Shown: positions 53,523-64,000 of the stretch, piece after piece
How positions within the stretch are numbered: position 1 is the first letter of the stretch
Layout of the letters: each line of letters opens with the position of its first letter
NCBI GenBank assembly: GCA_973895155.1
Contig: OZ316898.1
Coordinates: forward strand, 12,772,001 to 12,836,000
Direction of reading: 5' to 3'
DNA: 64,000 nt
From: Marsupella aquatica
Taxonomy: Eukaryota; Marchantiophyta
The notes under the pieces: generated by a model
The model's database searches: none
What the model was told of the DNA's origin: nothing
The model's input: only the letters and a program-made list of their open reading frames with translations
Position numbers and translations under genes: made by a program

Positions 53523-54166
53523 GTGACGCGGATGCACCTTTTTTAAGATAGTATTTTTGTGTTAAGGGGCTTAAACCCCCTTAGGCCCGGTTTTTTAATC
53601 CTTTCCAGGCTCCTCATTCGTTAAACGGCATCCCGGGCCCGGTGACCCACCAAATTAACCGCTTGGATAGGGGGAGCGGCCCCCCTGTGAGACCTGTTGC
53701 ACAGTCCAAGGAATATTCTGAAAAAAATAGAGAGCTATTTTTTGGCCTTTAGTCCAAGATTCCAAGGTCCGAACGGTAACTTTTTTTGGATCTTTTTTGG
53801 CGAGAACGTAGCCACTAAAGCTAGCAATGCGGTGCACCACTTGATTTGAATTTCCGACGACAGGTGGTACTTGGAATTTTTCTTATTCCCCAAGGTGGTC
53901 AAAACGGGGAAGAATTTTTGAGTGTACTCACCCCGACCGAAACGTGAAAAAGTTTTTCGTCGGAACTCGATTTTAATTTTGGATTTCAGCGCTGGCTTGC
54001 TAGGTTGGTGGGCTAAGTGGCGGTGACAAGTTTCAAGTTTTTTTGGAAAGTTGCAAAAAATGACATTTTTTCGTGATTTGGATTTGAGTCAACAAGAAGG
54101 AAGGAAGGAAAAAGCATATAGGGAGCAGCACAGCAATAGCACATGGAGAACGTTGGGAGGACAACG
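53523..54166 (+). mobile_element. copia-2: leader, right part
   Basis: Continues the copia-2 leader interrupted by copia-1. No coding content until the gag start at 54167. Confidence 0.65.
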
Positions 54167-57068
54167 ATGGCATCCAAGTTTGGAGGTGTCAAGTTTGAGG
54201 TGGAAAATATGATGGGCGCACAGATTATTTGCTATGGGAGAAGCAGGTTAAGGGAATTCTTCGTGCTATGGGCCTAGATCATCTGCTATCGACTCGGGAG
54301 GAGGAATCTAGCAGTGAGGAGGAGATCCCGTTGAGGAAATGGAGGCAAGAGCAAGTGATTGCTGTGAATGCGGTTATGCTGTATCTGAAGCCGCATATCA
54401 TTAAGAAGTTGGACGACTATGAGGATTGCGTATCCTTATTCAAGGCCCTCAGAGAGAAGTACTACCGAGAGGATGCCTCAGATCGGTTGTACAAGAAGTC
54501 TCTCTTGATGAGCTTGAGGCTAAAAGAAGGAGGCAAGCTTCGAGATCACTTGGAGGAATTTGACAGCCTAGCTGTAGATTCATCAAATCTTGGCAAGGGA
54601 GTGGAAGATGAAGATAAGGCATTGCTTCTTCTCAGTTCCTTACCCCCATCGTATCAAGGTTTGAAGCAGGTTCTCTTGTATAGAGATCTCAAAACCATTT
54701 CATATGATGAGGTGGTAAGCTCTTTGTTGTCAGATGATGCACAGAAGAAACTAGGTCATGTCCAGACACCATCTTCATCTGGCAGTGCATTGAATGTAAA
54801 CCGCGGGAGGACTCAACAGCAGATGACTGGTGAAAACAGGTCCTTTTCACAAACGTACCCCTCACGGAATAGAGGCAAGGAGAAGGCTCGGTCTAAGTCT
54901 AGATCCAGGTCTAGAGAGAAATCTCTAGAAAAGAAACCAATTATATGCTGGAAATATAACAAGCCTGGCCACATGAAACGAGACTGTCGAGTCAAGCAGA
55001 CTCATCAACCATCAGCGAACGCAGCCATTGATGTTGATATGATTGACTTGCTTGATGATGAAATCTTGTGAAGTCGAGATGTTGCCCTTTGCATTTCATC
55101 CAGTAACAACGGTGATGAATGAATTTTAGATTGTGCCTGTACCTATCATATTTGTTGTATGAAAGAGTTTTTTACTTCTTACTCAGTATCAACCGGTTCC
55201 GTGTTGATGGGGAATGATCATCCTTGTCAAATTGTTGGAATTGAATCCGTGAAAATTCGGATGTTTGATGGAGCTGTGCGAACAGTGAGTAATGTCAGAC
55301 ACATATCTGACATGAAAAAGAACTTGATTTCTCTTGGAATGCTGGAAGCAAATGGATGTCGGTGGAGTTCTGCTGATGGTATTCTTCAAGTGTCAACCGG
55401 AGGCAAGGTTGTCATGAAGGGTAAGCGGCACATGAATCTATATTTGTTGGAGGGCAACGTGATTTGTGAAGAAGCCAATGTAACTAGATCTCAAGGCGAG
55501 ATGACTCAGTTATGGCACTGCAGATTGGGACACATGAATGAAAAGGGTTTGGCGGTACTTCGCAGGAAAAGACTTCTTTCTAATTTGGAATCTACTAAGC
55601 TAGATTTTTGTGAACACTGTGTGCTTGGGAAGCAGCACAGGAGAACCTTTGGTGTTGGAACTCACAATACCAAAGCTATACTTGAGTATGTACATAGTGA
55701 TGTGTGGGGTCCAGCCCCAACTCCCTCACTTTCTGGAAAATTGTACTATGTTACGTTCATTGATGATTACTCATGGTATGTGTGGATCACATTTCTACAC
55801 GCCAAGTCTGAAGTTTTTGGCACTTTTAAGAAGTGGAAAGCCCAAATTGAGAATCAGACTGGATCCAAGGTGAGATATCTGCGATCAGATAACGGCGGGG
55901 AGTACAGTTCAAGTGAGTTTGAACTATATTGTGCAGAGCAAGGGATTACTCGTCATCTCACGACAGTTTATACTCCTCAACAGAATGGTGTTTGTGAGCG
56001 GCTAAACCGAACACTATTGGAGCGATCGAGGAGTATGTTGAGCCAATCAGGTTTACCGCATGAATTTTGGGCTGAAGCTATAAATATGATAGCTTATTTG
56101 GTAAATCTTTCTCCTTCAAGTGCAATCAATTTCAAGACACCATTTGAAATGAGGTAAGGACGGCACGTAGACTATCAGGTTTTGAGAGTCTTTGGAAGTG
56201 ATGCATATGCTCTCACACCTAAGCAGAATCGATCTAAACTAGATTCTACTTCCAAGAAGTGTCTTTTTCTTGGTTATCAACCAGGTGTGAAAGGTTATAG
56301 GCTATGGGATCCAGAAGCTTGTACGTTGCTTGTCAGTAGAGATGTATCCTTTAATGAATCTAGATCATCAAAGGAGGGGGAGAATGCTCAGGCTTCCCGC
56401 ACTGACAAAGGTAAATCTCCTATTCTGGACCATGTTGTGGGGGAGATTGGTCATGAGAATTTTCATGACATAAATGAAGGGGGTGCTCCGAGAATGGAGC
56501 TGGTTCTGGTATTGGAACAAGAGGAGCAAGTTGTTGTTGGAATACCTCAAATTCAACCAACAGAACAAGATCAACCAGAATCATCAGCTAGAAAATCAAG
56601 ACGTACTACTCGAGCTCCTACAAGGTATGGACAATGGACAGATTCATCAAGGTTAGATGATGTTGACATTGCACCTGAAGATGATGACAGAGCACTGATC
56701 TTGGAAGAAGGAGAACCTTCTTCTTATCATGAGGCGTGCATTTTAGACGAGAAAGATGAATGGAATGCAGCGATGCAGAGGGAGTTGCAATCTTTAAGTG
56801 ACAACAGAACATGGGAGCTGGTGCAACTGCCAAGTGATCAATAAGTGGTGGATAGCAAGTGGATTTACAAGCTGAAGGACAACTCTTCAGATGGAGGAGA
56901 CAAGATATACAAGGCAAGGCTTGTTGCCAAGGGATTCACTCAAGAGAAGGGAGTGGATTACAATGAGGTCTTCTATCCAGTTGCCAAGTATTCCACGATA
57001 CAAATTTTGTGTCAACTTGTTGTGTTTTTTGATCTGGTGTTAGATCAAATGGATGTTGTTACTGCTTT
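54167..57068 (+). pseudogene. copia-2: gag-pol polyprotein, decayed and truncated
   Basis: Gag opens at the ATG 54167 with a peptide resembling that of copia-1 and loses one base near 54208, shifting frame. From 54229 onward one frame continues, broken by stops at 55069 (TGA), 55120 (TGA), 56155 (TAA) and 56842 (TAA). Domains: gag, a zinc knuckle whose second cysteine is tyrosine (CWKYNKPGHMKRDC, near 54947-54988), protease, integrase (HSDVWG, SDNGGEY, NGVCERLNR) and the start of reverse transcriptase (ARLVAKGFTQEKGVDYNEV). Similarity stops at VLDQMDVVTA, where CACTA-derived sequence takes over. It is a distinct subfamily from copia-1 but clearly related. Non-functional. Confidence 0.9.
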
Positions 57069-57090
57069 GTTTCTACTAGTGATCTGGTGT
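57069..57090. other. junction filler between copia-2 and the CACTA element
   Basis: gtttctactagtg at 57069-57081 is the exact inverted complement of the first 13 bases of the CACTA end (57091-57103). It overlaps tgatctggtgt at 57080-57090, an exact 11-base copy of 57030-57040 in the neighbouring copia DNA. Confidence 0.85.
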
Positions 57091-57690
57091 CACTAGTAGA
57101 AACCGGGGTGTTTTATGACTAAGTTTTATGACTGCCCATGACTCCTTGTGACTAAAGTTTGGGGGGTATCAAGCCAATCGTAATTTTGACATAGCGTCTT
57201 ATTTAAAGTGACTGAAATCGAGTGGTCAGCTATGTGACTAGGGTTTAAGACACATTTTGTGACTAATAACGACCAAATCCGTACTTGGGCATTTTGGAAT
57301 TTGGAGAAGGTGTAGTTTTACAAATGACTGCAAAGTAGTCATTTGTATGACTCAAAATGAGGTATGCATTAGTCACAAACAGTCAGTGAGGAAGAGTTTC
57401 CTTTCGCATATATGACTGGTGCTATGGTTCAATAATGGAACACAGGCGACTGATTATGACTAGTTGGTCTTAAAAGTTTAGAGTGTATGGGCACATTAGT
57501 GACAGATGATGACTACAGATGACCAATCATCCTGAAAAATCTTAAGATTGGGCTAGACTGGTTGGTCTTATTGGGGACCACGATGTAATATATCACGGTC
57601 ATATCTTAATGACCCAAAATGACTCATTAGTCTAGTTCACAACTGCATTCTTTGACCCTTTTGGTCAAAATTTAGACTCGACCTAAGGCA
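57091..57690. repeat. CACTA subterminal repeat region
   Basis: More than twenty TGACT/AGTCA motifs, many as atgactaa, gtgacta or ttagtca, occur in both orientations in 600 bp, often paired as short palindromes (for example atgactcattagtc near 57619). Such clusters are the binding field of the TNPA-type protein in En/Spm; the role here is inferred from that. Confidence 0.85.
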
Positions 57691-57986
57691 ATTGCAGCCT
57701 GCACATAGCACTAGAAACATGACTAATAGTCAACTCAAGCATACAAACATACATTCAAGCACTCAAGCATACAAGTACACAAGTCTTACATGAAAACATG
57801 AGAGACAACATAGTTCTATGCGAATCTTAGAACTCATATTAACTATTGAACATACATGCATAATTTCATACAAACTGTGGATGATCCAGTGAATGATCCA
57901 GTGAATCTCAATTCAACTCTGCATTATGAAATATCTAGGTAACATTTGGCACCAATCATGCAGTTGTTTCTAAGTTTAGGCTAAAA
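57691..57986. other. CACTA 3' untranslated segment
   Basis: Between the subterminal repeats and the stop codon of the TNPA-like gene. Short aagcatacaa repeats only; no gene. Confidence 0.5.
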
Positions 57987-60900
57987 CTACAAACCACACA
58001 TTTCAGGTGTCCCTATGTAATCTGTTGGCCACAACACCAAAGAGTTCAGAGCATCTGCAATAATTGTCTGTGGCGGGTCATCATTCAAATTAGGAACTAG
58101 TAAAGGGGTCTTTGGCTTCACAAGCTTTGTCAACAACACTACATAATACCCTGTTGGTACTTCTTTGCAATGAAATGTAATCTGCTCAGGGCGCAATTTT
58201 CCATACCCTACACACAACTCATTTTGCTGTGGTGAGAACAATACATACTCAGGATGTGCCTGAGTTTTCAATTCTGCATCAGCTTTATGCTTCTTTGTCG
58301 CTGCCACTCTACCACTTGCCCTGGCCCGACTCTTCACCTTCCGAATAGGACTCCCAGCAGCGGAAAGCTCTACTTCTACTCCACCGTCTGTGGTCACACC
58401 CTGTATGTCACCTGGCTGTGATGGAATTTGGGTCTCCACCTGGCCCTCCGTTTCGCATCCATTCTCACCGGCTTTGGCAACTTCTATGAACTCTTCATAT
58501 GAATCCAAACTGGGGGTATTCAGTACATTGGTAACCTCTGCAATAACAAAATAGCAAGTCAACAGCCTATCAGCATTTTTGCCTTATCTCCAATCATGGA
58601 AACATATAACAAAACACATTTTTTGCCTCATCTCCAATCATGGAAACATGATGAGAAACCTCACCTTCCATTGCTGGGGCCATGGTACCCTCCACATCCC
58701 TTTCTATGGGCTCCACCTCCATTTGCTGTTCAATGTTACCCTCTGGATTCATCAAATTGGAGTAATGTGGCAGGTCTCTAGAACCTCCATTCCATATTGC
58801 ATTCATTATACATTTGTATTGGTCTTCTTGCACACGAATAAGCTTCTGAACATCTTCCTTTAAAGCAGTCAACTCACTTGCCATTTCACTCAATTTCACG
58901 GTCACATCATTCTCATGAGACTCCATACATTTCACACGATCTGATAAATTGCTAAGAGAACATGATCCACCTCCCTGCAAACACATATGTCCAACAGAGT
59001 CAATCCATTACACCTGGTAAATAATATATGGTCCCATTGTTCATGCAAACTAGGGAATGTGGACCTCAAAGAACACTATCTGGTATGAGTACTCACTTGG
59101 TTTGAAGGATCACTCTGGCCAGATTTTTGCTTCTGTTTTCTTGCTTCAGCTCTCACCTCTTCTTTTGTAGGGGACTGTCCATTTTGTGCCTTCTGCATAC
59201 ATCATATTTTCACACATTATTTGCTCGGACACAAAAAAACTCAAATACACTGTAGAAGCTAGGTCTGCCAATCCAACGATTATTCTTACCAGCTGCTCTA
59301 CTATCGGAGCATTCCCTTTCCTTCCTGTCAAGTTAAGGTTCTGAACGTTGCCACGTGCATATGCCATCTGGGAACTCTTACTTTTGCCGGATTCACTCAA
59401 GAAGTGATGGACTAGCTTGCTCCATTGAAGAGGATCTGTCAATGGGGGAGCAGGCATTCTTTGGTCCTCTCCACCTTCTTGAAACAATACGTGCAATCTC
59501 CACCTCTCATTCTTCAGAATTGTCTTCGCATGAGCCTGAAGACACTCCATGGCTACTCCATCCGGATGGCCCACATATTTCCATTTTGCGGCTACATTGT
59601 CAACAACTTGTTGCCAATCCGCTGGATGCTGCTGCACAAAATTCACCACACTCAAATCCAGCCATCGCAATATTTCACCTTTCAAGTCAACCAACCAACG
59701 ATTCTTCCCTGCACATGCACTGTTCACCCAACGGTTGCTCCCAATGTCCACTACTCCTTTCTTGGTTCTGTCAGGTCCTGCATTGCTTTCTGTGGTACTA
59801 CTTGGTGTGACAGGTTTAGGATTCGCTGGAACTTTTGTACTACCCTTTAGTGGACTTCTAATGCCCCCTGCATCATCCCACATCCATGTGACATCATACA
59901 ATAGTAACATCAATACCTTTGTATATGTCAAATAGTGGATACCAATTGCAATCTAACTTGCAATGTGACCATCTTCACAGAATGCCCATCTCCAAGCCAT
60001 GTGACCAACTTACCAGATGCTTTGCCGACACTCTGTGGATAAGAGGCAGGCTCAACTACCTGTACATCTTCCCCACCAGCCAACCAATCAGGCTCTGGCC
60101 ATTGCTCAGAACCATAGGCTACAGTTGTCCCTTGTCCTGCCTCTACTTCAGGTTCATAGTAAACCTCCTTGTCAGTTACTCCCCAATCAGGATGGACAGA
60201 ATCTGCAGTCACATAATTCAGCACTTTAATTAGGTCTTTAACATCACACTAGCATACCCTTTATATATTTCCAAAGTAATTTACATAAATGCCAGAATTG
60301 AAGGGCAATCTCTACTCACATCTCCAATCGTCTCCTGTTGCTCCATACTGCTCAGTATGTTGTGTTGGTCTACCTTGGCCCCGTGTAATGTGTGGTGGTG
60401 GTGGACCCGTAACATACACAGCAGTGTGCCCAGCAGGTGGTGGTGGCCCATACCCATCCACTTGTGGGGCTGCTCTCCCCTGAGAGGGTGCACTGTGTGT
60501 TGGTGGTGCGCCATACACCACAGTGTACCCCTCGCTGCGTGGGGTTGCTCTAACCTGACCTGCACCTGTGCTGTGGGTATGTGTTGTTGCTCTACTTGCA
60601 AAGGAGGGTGGGATGTGCCCACCGTGTGGTGCAGCTCCATACACAATAGTGTGACCACCTACACCAACAGTTGTTGTTCCATACCCACTGCTCTGTTGGG
60701 TTTTACATGGAGGTGGAGGTGGTATGTGCCCAGCACGCCCCATTGGTCCGGACCCACGTGCAATGTAATGCACTGTGCTTTGCCCTCCAGATGTTGTTGT
60801 ACTGTGCCCACGGCCCATACCCCGAGCAGCAAGTCCACCTCTCTTAGCCTGCAAGAACATATGTGCAAGGACAATAAACCTAAAAGAAGTATCTTCCTTT

Positions 60901-61468
60901 GACTTGCCACACTCACATGAGCCAAACATATCACTACTATGATACACTACTTCAACACTTCATTACCACAATTTTGTTGGGCTCCACAACATTATGCTTG
61001 CCCTGCACATATTCTTCATCATCTGCATCGGGCTCCTCCTCTGGATAGTACTCTACATCATCAAATTCCTTATGGTTTTCACCGGACCCAACATCTTGCC
61101 CATCATCTGCAGAATCTGCCATCGATGGAATGTCCTTCACTGCTAGTCTCTCACTGCGTCGCCGAGGTCCACTTGCACTGTCACTGATGCTTTGCCTAGC
61201 CCTTTTCTGCACTACACTTCTCCTGTCTGGGAGCCTGCATGCCATCCAAAAGCAACATCCATTGAACAACTCTAGTAAACATAGCTACATTCATTCCAAT
61301 TAATGAGCAAAGTCTGGATAGGTTCTGTGGATGATAATTGTTCCCTTACAAAGCGAAAAATCCCTGTCTGAGCTCAGCTCCCAAAGCTGCCAGCCTCTCA
61401 TCAACATATGCTGCACGTATCATGGCTTGCTTTTCAGACTCACTCATCTCATCATCATCTTCTTCCAT
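57987..61468 (-). CDS. TNPA-like CACTA accessory protein
   Basis: Eight exons on the minus strand, 61350-61468, 60967-61234, 60320-60848, 60014-60202, 59290-59867, 59097-59192, 58665-58974 and 57987-58537, join in frame to 879 residues without stops. Residues 1-129 are acidic (MEEDDDEMSESEKQ, then EEEPDADDEEY). 130-305 are G/P/Y/H-rich repeats (VYGAAPHGGHIPP, GYGPPPPAGHTAVY). About 368-561 resembles the plant En/Spm Transposase_24 domain (RWLDLSVVNFV, ADWQQVVDNVAAKWKYVG, SQMAYARGN, NLTGRKG). A basic linker follows. 594-696 looks like a coiled coil (LSEMASELTALKEDVQKL). The last 100 residues resemble the C-terminal domain of other CACTA ORF2 proteins (CVGYGKL... NSLVLWP). The likely role is binding the subterminal repeats and working with TNP2. 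The stop of TNP2 lies 18 bp upstream. Confidence 0.85.
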
Positions 61469-61486
61469 CCTATTCAATGACAAACA

Positions 61487-64000
61487 TTATTGCATACGCA
61501 TGGTGTCAGGCTCAGCCTCTACAAATGGCTCCTCACCCTCCCAAGCATCCACCCGTGTTAGAGGAACATACTCTGTGCTTGTCTGAACAGTACCAACGTC
61601 TCCAGTACGTGGTTGTTCAAATGCACTATGTCTATCTAAATGGAACTCTAGCTTTGACCCTTCTACCCTACGATTTCTGGGCTGCTTATGACACACTACC
61701 CTCCAACCTGGGTTCTCTTCCACATCCAAGAAGAAGGCCTGCTCCACCTGACTGGGATACACAAAAGGCTGCTCCCATTCGGGCAACTTGGACTTGAAAT
61801 TGGCAAGCAGAAAGCCATCCCGGTCTCTTTTCATACTGGCCCTGTTACCACGCCACACTTGTCTTACCCATTCACCCTTCATCAAAATTACAGGAGTGGA
61901 TGTGGCTCCATAGTCAAGAAGCCAGATATCACTTAGTTCTCCTACATACCCCATCTGCAACACTCCTCTACTTTCATCAGGGCTCTCATGCTGAAATACA
62001 CAAATGAGCCCGCAATCATATGTTACCCTGGAAGAAGTTGTTTCATCTCTCACTCTATAGTGATTGCCATATGCTGCCGTCCGTTTGTAAGACTTTACCA
62101 GCAACCGTGGAGGATTGGACAGGAGATAGACATCTGCATCCATATTAGGATGGCTTGCATGATGCTCTCGAACTGTGCATCTCAGCCATTCTGACATGCA
62201 TGGGAATGTGGCAGACGTGCTTGATTGAATAGCCTTTTGTGCCTCGTACTCTCTACACATACAAGTGCATGGATTTAGCAATCAGAGTACACATTTTATA
62301 CATGTCTGCAATTTAGAAACCAAGGGTAGCAAAGAAAATTGAAAACAAGTTACATACAGGGAGACCAAAGTAGGTACTCACTCCAGCCAGGGTTGCATTG
62401 CATCAGTGTTTTCTAGAACGTACTGATGAGCCAAGTCTCTAATTTCGATGGTCAGCTTCACTGTGGTTGCAACACCTTGTAGGACTTCCCCAGACACCCC
62501 TTCTTCTTCATCAGAATTCCATACTCGCCTTGTCACATGCTCGTAATCTACTAGGTACTCTGTGATGTAGCCCAGAGTTTCATCTTTTATATAACCCCGA
62601 GCCATACTTGCCTCTGGCCTATAGTAAGATCGCACATGACCCTTCATCAACTTCATGTACCGCTCCAGGGGGTACAACCAGCGTGCTGTCACCGGCCCGT
62701 ACTGGTCTATTTCTTCTACGACATGGATGAGCAGATGAGTCATTACATCAAAGAATGCAGGCGGGAAATATATTTCAAGATCACACAACAATAGTGCCAC
62801 ATATTTCTTCAATTGGGGAAACTGTGCAGCATCCCACACCTTCACACAAACTCTGCGGAACACATCACTCAGACGCAGTATAACTTTACGCACAGGCTCT
62901 TGCATGAGGCCCCTCAGGCACAATGGCAGGACTTGTTGCATCATGACATGGTAGTCATGGGTTTTCATTCTACCAAATTGGAATTTGTTATCCTTCACAT
63001 GCCTCTTGAATGCACTAGCATAATCTGTAGGAGCTCGGAGTGAACTCAGCCTTGATAAGAAGGTCTGCCACTCTGTGTCTGTGCAACAATATGGTGCTTG
63101 GTACTTCAAAAACACATTTGCCCTGCTCTGGTGTGTTGTAAGCCAAAGGTGGGGTTGAATTCCCCTGTCCTATAGATCCATACGTACAGAGCCCGTGTCC
63201 TTTTCTCCACTCAAAAATCGGAGTAGACTCTCGCATATGTTCTTCTCTATGTGCATAACATCAATATTATGTTTGTTTGGATCAAACTCCTGCAACTCCA
63301 AAACATCAAGCAGTGAGCAAATCCCAATCTTCATAATACATACATACTACTTCATACAATCTAACAACTAAATTGACTGAATCACATATATGGGTTGTTG
63401 GGGAGAGGAGATTACTCGCCAATACTCCAGCTGCAAGTCCAAAATGGACTGTCGTTTCACACCATACAACCTTGCAGGATCTCGTACTCCATCCTCTTCT
63501 CCTCCATCTGCATCATACTGTGCCTTGGCAGCCCCCCAAGAACTTATTTTCTCCTTCTTCACTCGAGGTGGGGGACTGCGGAGCTCCGTGCGCTTGTTAA
63601 AATGTGCTATAAGATTGGGTCTACGTCTGTAGGGGTGATCAGAGGGCAGAAATCGACGGTGATCAAGGTATTTGATACACTTCAAGGACTTTGAATAGTC
63701 ACTTGTCACATGGGGGCCACATCTTGTGCAAGCTAAATATCCTTTCCCAACCTGGCCTGCAATCATGCTATGGGCAGGGTAATCTGCAATAGTCAACATT
63801 ACAATAGCTCTAAGCAAGAATGGATTGGCTTCACCAATCCTCTGCAGCATATCATATGTGAGCACTCCAGTGTACCATAGCTTTCTCAGTTCCCCTACTA
63901 GAGGAGCAAGATAGACATCTATATTGGCTGCAACAGCACTGTCTGGCCCTGGAATCAACAATGCCAACATTACAAAGAACCGCTTTGTAGTCAACCATGG
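61487..64000 (-). pseudogene. TNP2-like CACTA transposase, partial, one in-frame stop
   Basis: TNP2 is the DDE-type transposase of En/Spm elements. The visible exons are beyond 64000 to 63416, 63289-62382 and 62252-61487, with in-phase GT-AG junctions. The frame is open at the window edge (PWLTTKRFFVMLALLIPGP). Transposase_21 motifs follow: NIDVYLAPLVGELRKLW, TIADYPAHSM, LACTRCG, DHRRFLPSDHPYRRR, then KHNIDVMHIEKNICESLL. The DUF4218 region starts MKTHDYHVMMQQVLPL and includes EIYFPPAFFDVMTHL and ARWLYPLERYMKLMKGHVRSY. The DUF4216 region includes GVLQMGYVGELSDIWLLDYG and WRVV. A TAG at 63170-63172 falls in the frame after VRMDL, where the family reads through. Unless suppressed or miscalled, it cuts the protein before DUF4218, so this copy looks non-autonomous. 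Confidence 0.88.

Larger units (their letters stand above)
57091..64000 (-). mobile_element. CACTA (En/Spm) DNA transposon, right part beyond window
   Basis: The terminal inverted repeat starts cactagtagaaaccgggg at 57091. A subterminal repeat field follows, then two minus-strand genes: a TNPA-like accessory gene (57987-61468) and a TNP2-like transposase (61487 to beyond 64000). Element length is at least 6.9 kb; the other terminus lies outside the window. Genes read toward this end, so 57091 is the 3' end of the element. A 3-bp target duplication cannot be checked without the other side. Confidence 0.93.

Noticed and set aside
59355-60902. several + strand frames of 130-180 codons
   Set aside because: They are antisense shadows of TNPA-like exons, whose minus-strand frames join by splice sites into one intact protein.
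63154-63190. an 18-base gt...ag segment containing the TNP2 stop codon, as a mini-intron
   Set aside because: It would remove the stop but is far below any workable intron size in plants.

Overview
The window looks like nuclear DNA from a land plant. It has spliced GT-AG genes with clear plant orthologues (a POLTERGEIST-type PP2C, NUP155, AMMECR1), Ty1/copia LTR retrotransposons primed by initiator-Met tRNA, and an En/Spm (CACTA) transposon. Long purine-rich leaders and several solo LTRs would fit a bryophyte or another early-diverging lineage, but I cannot name the organism from the sequence alone. All exon models below were joined by eye using reading frame, splice consensus and family similarity recalled from memory; no alignment was run.

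Layout. 1-5.8 kb holds decayed repeats and an LTR-like scrap. 5.9-11.7 kb holds a GC-rich, purine-rich leader and a three-exon PP2C phosphatase gene on the + strand. 12-16 kb holds minisatellites and two solo copia LTRs, each with a perfect 5-bp target duplication. 16.95-18.87 kb is a small two-exon F-box gene (+). 20.2-28.6 kb is a complete 13-exon NUP155 nucleoporin gene (-), convergent with the F-box gene. 29-37 kb has no gene I can support, only several local tandem-repeat fields and one copy of a 166-bp MITE-like element. 38.1-40.7 kb is a complete five-exon AMMECR1 gene (-). 41.5-45.9 kb is again repeats, with the second MITE-like copy.

From 46.0 kb to the right edge the window is a nest of transposons. 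An older copia element (copia-2: 5' LTR 46026-46358) was invaded at 47470 by a younger, structurally complete copia element (copia-1: 47471-53517, 323-bp LTRs about 99% identical, target duplication tatag). Copia-2 resumes at 53523 and its pol is cut off at about 57069 by the end of a CACTA element that starts at 57091 and runs off the window. Both copia pol frames carry several stop codons. The CACTA element has an intact eight-exon TNPA-like gene (879 residues) and a TNP2-like transposase gene with one in-frame stop in the visible part.

The three best-conserved cellular genes do not form a pathway: phosphatase signalling, nuclear pore structure, and a conserved protein of uncertain biochemical role. 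The most unusual points are the CACTA junction (an inverted copy of its own terminus plus a direct copy of nearby host DNA), the excess of stop codons in a retrotransposon with near-identical LTRs, the glycine/proline/tyrosine-rich domain of the TNPA-like protein, and a GC-rich codon-like repeat in the copia-2 leader.
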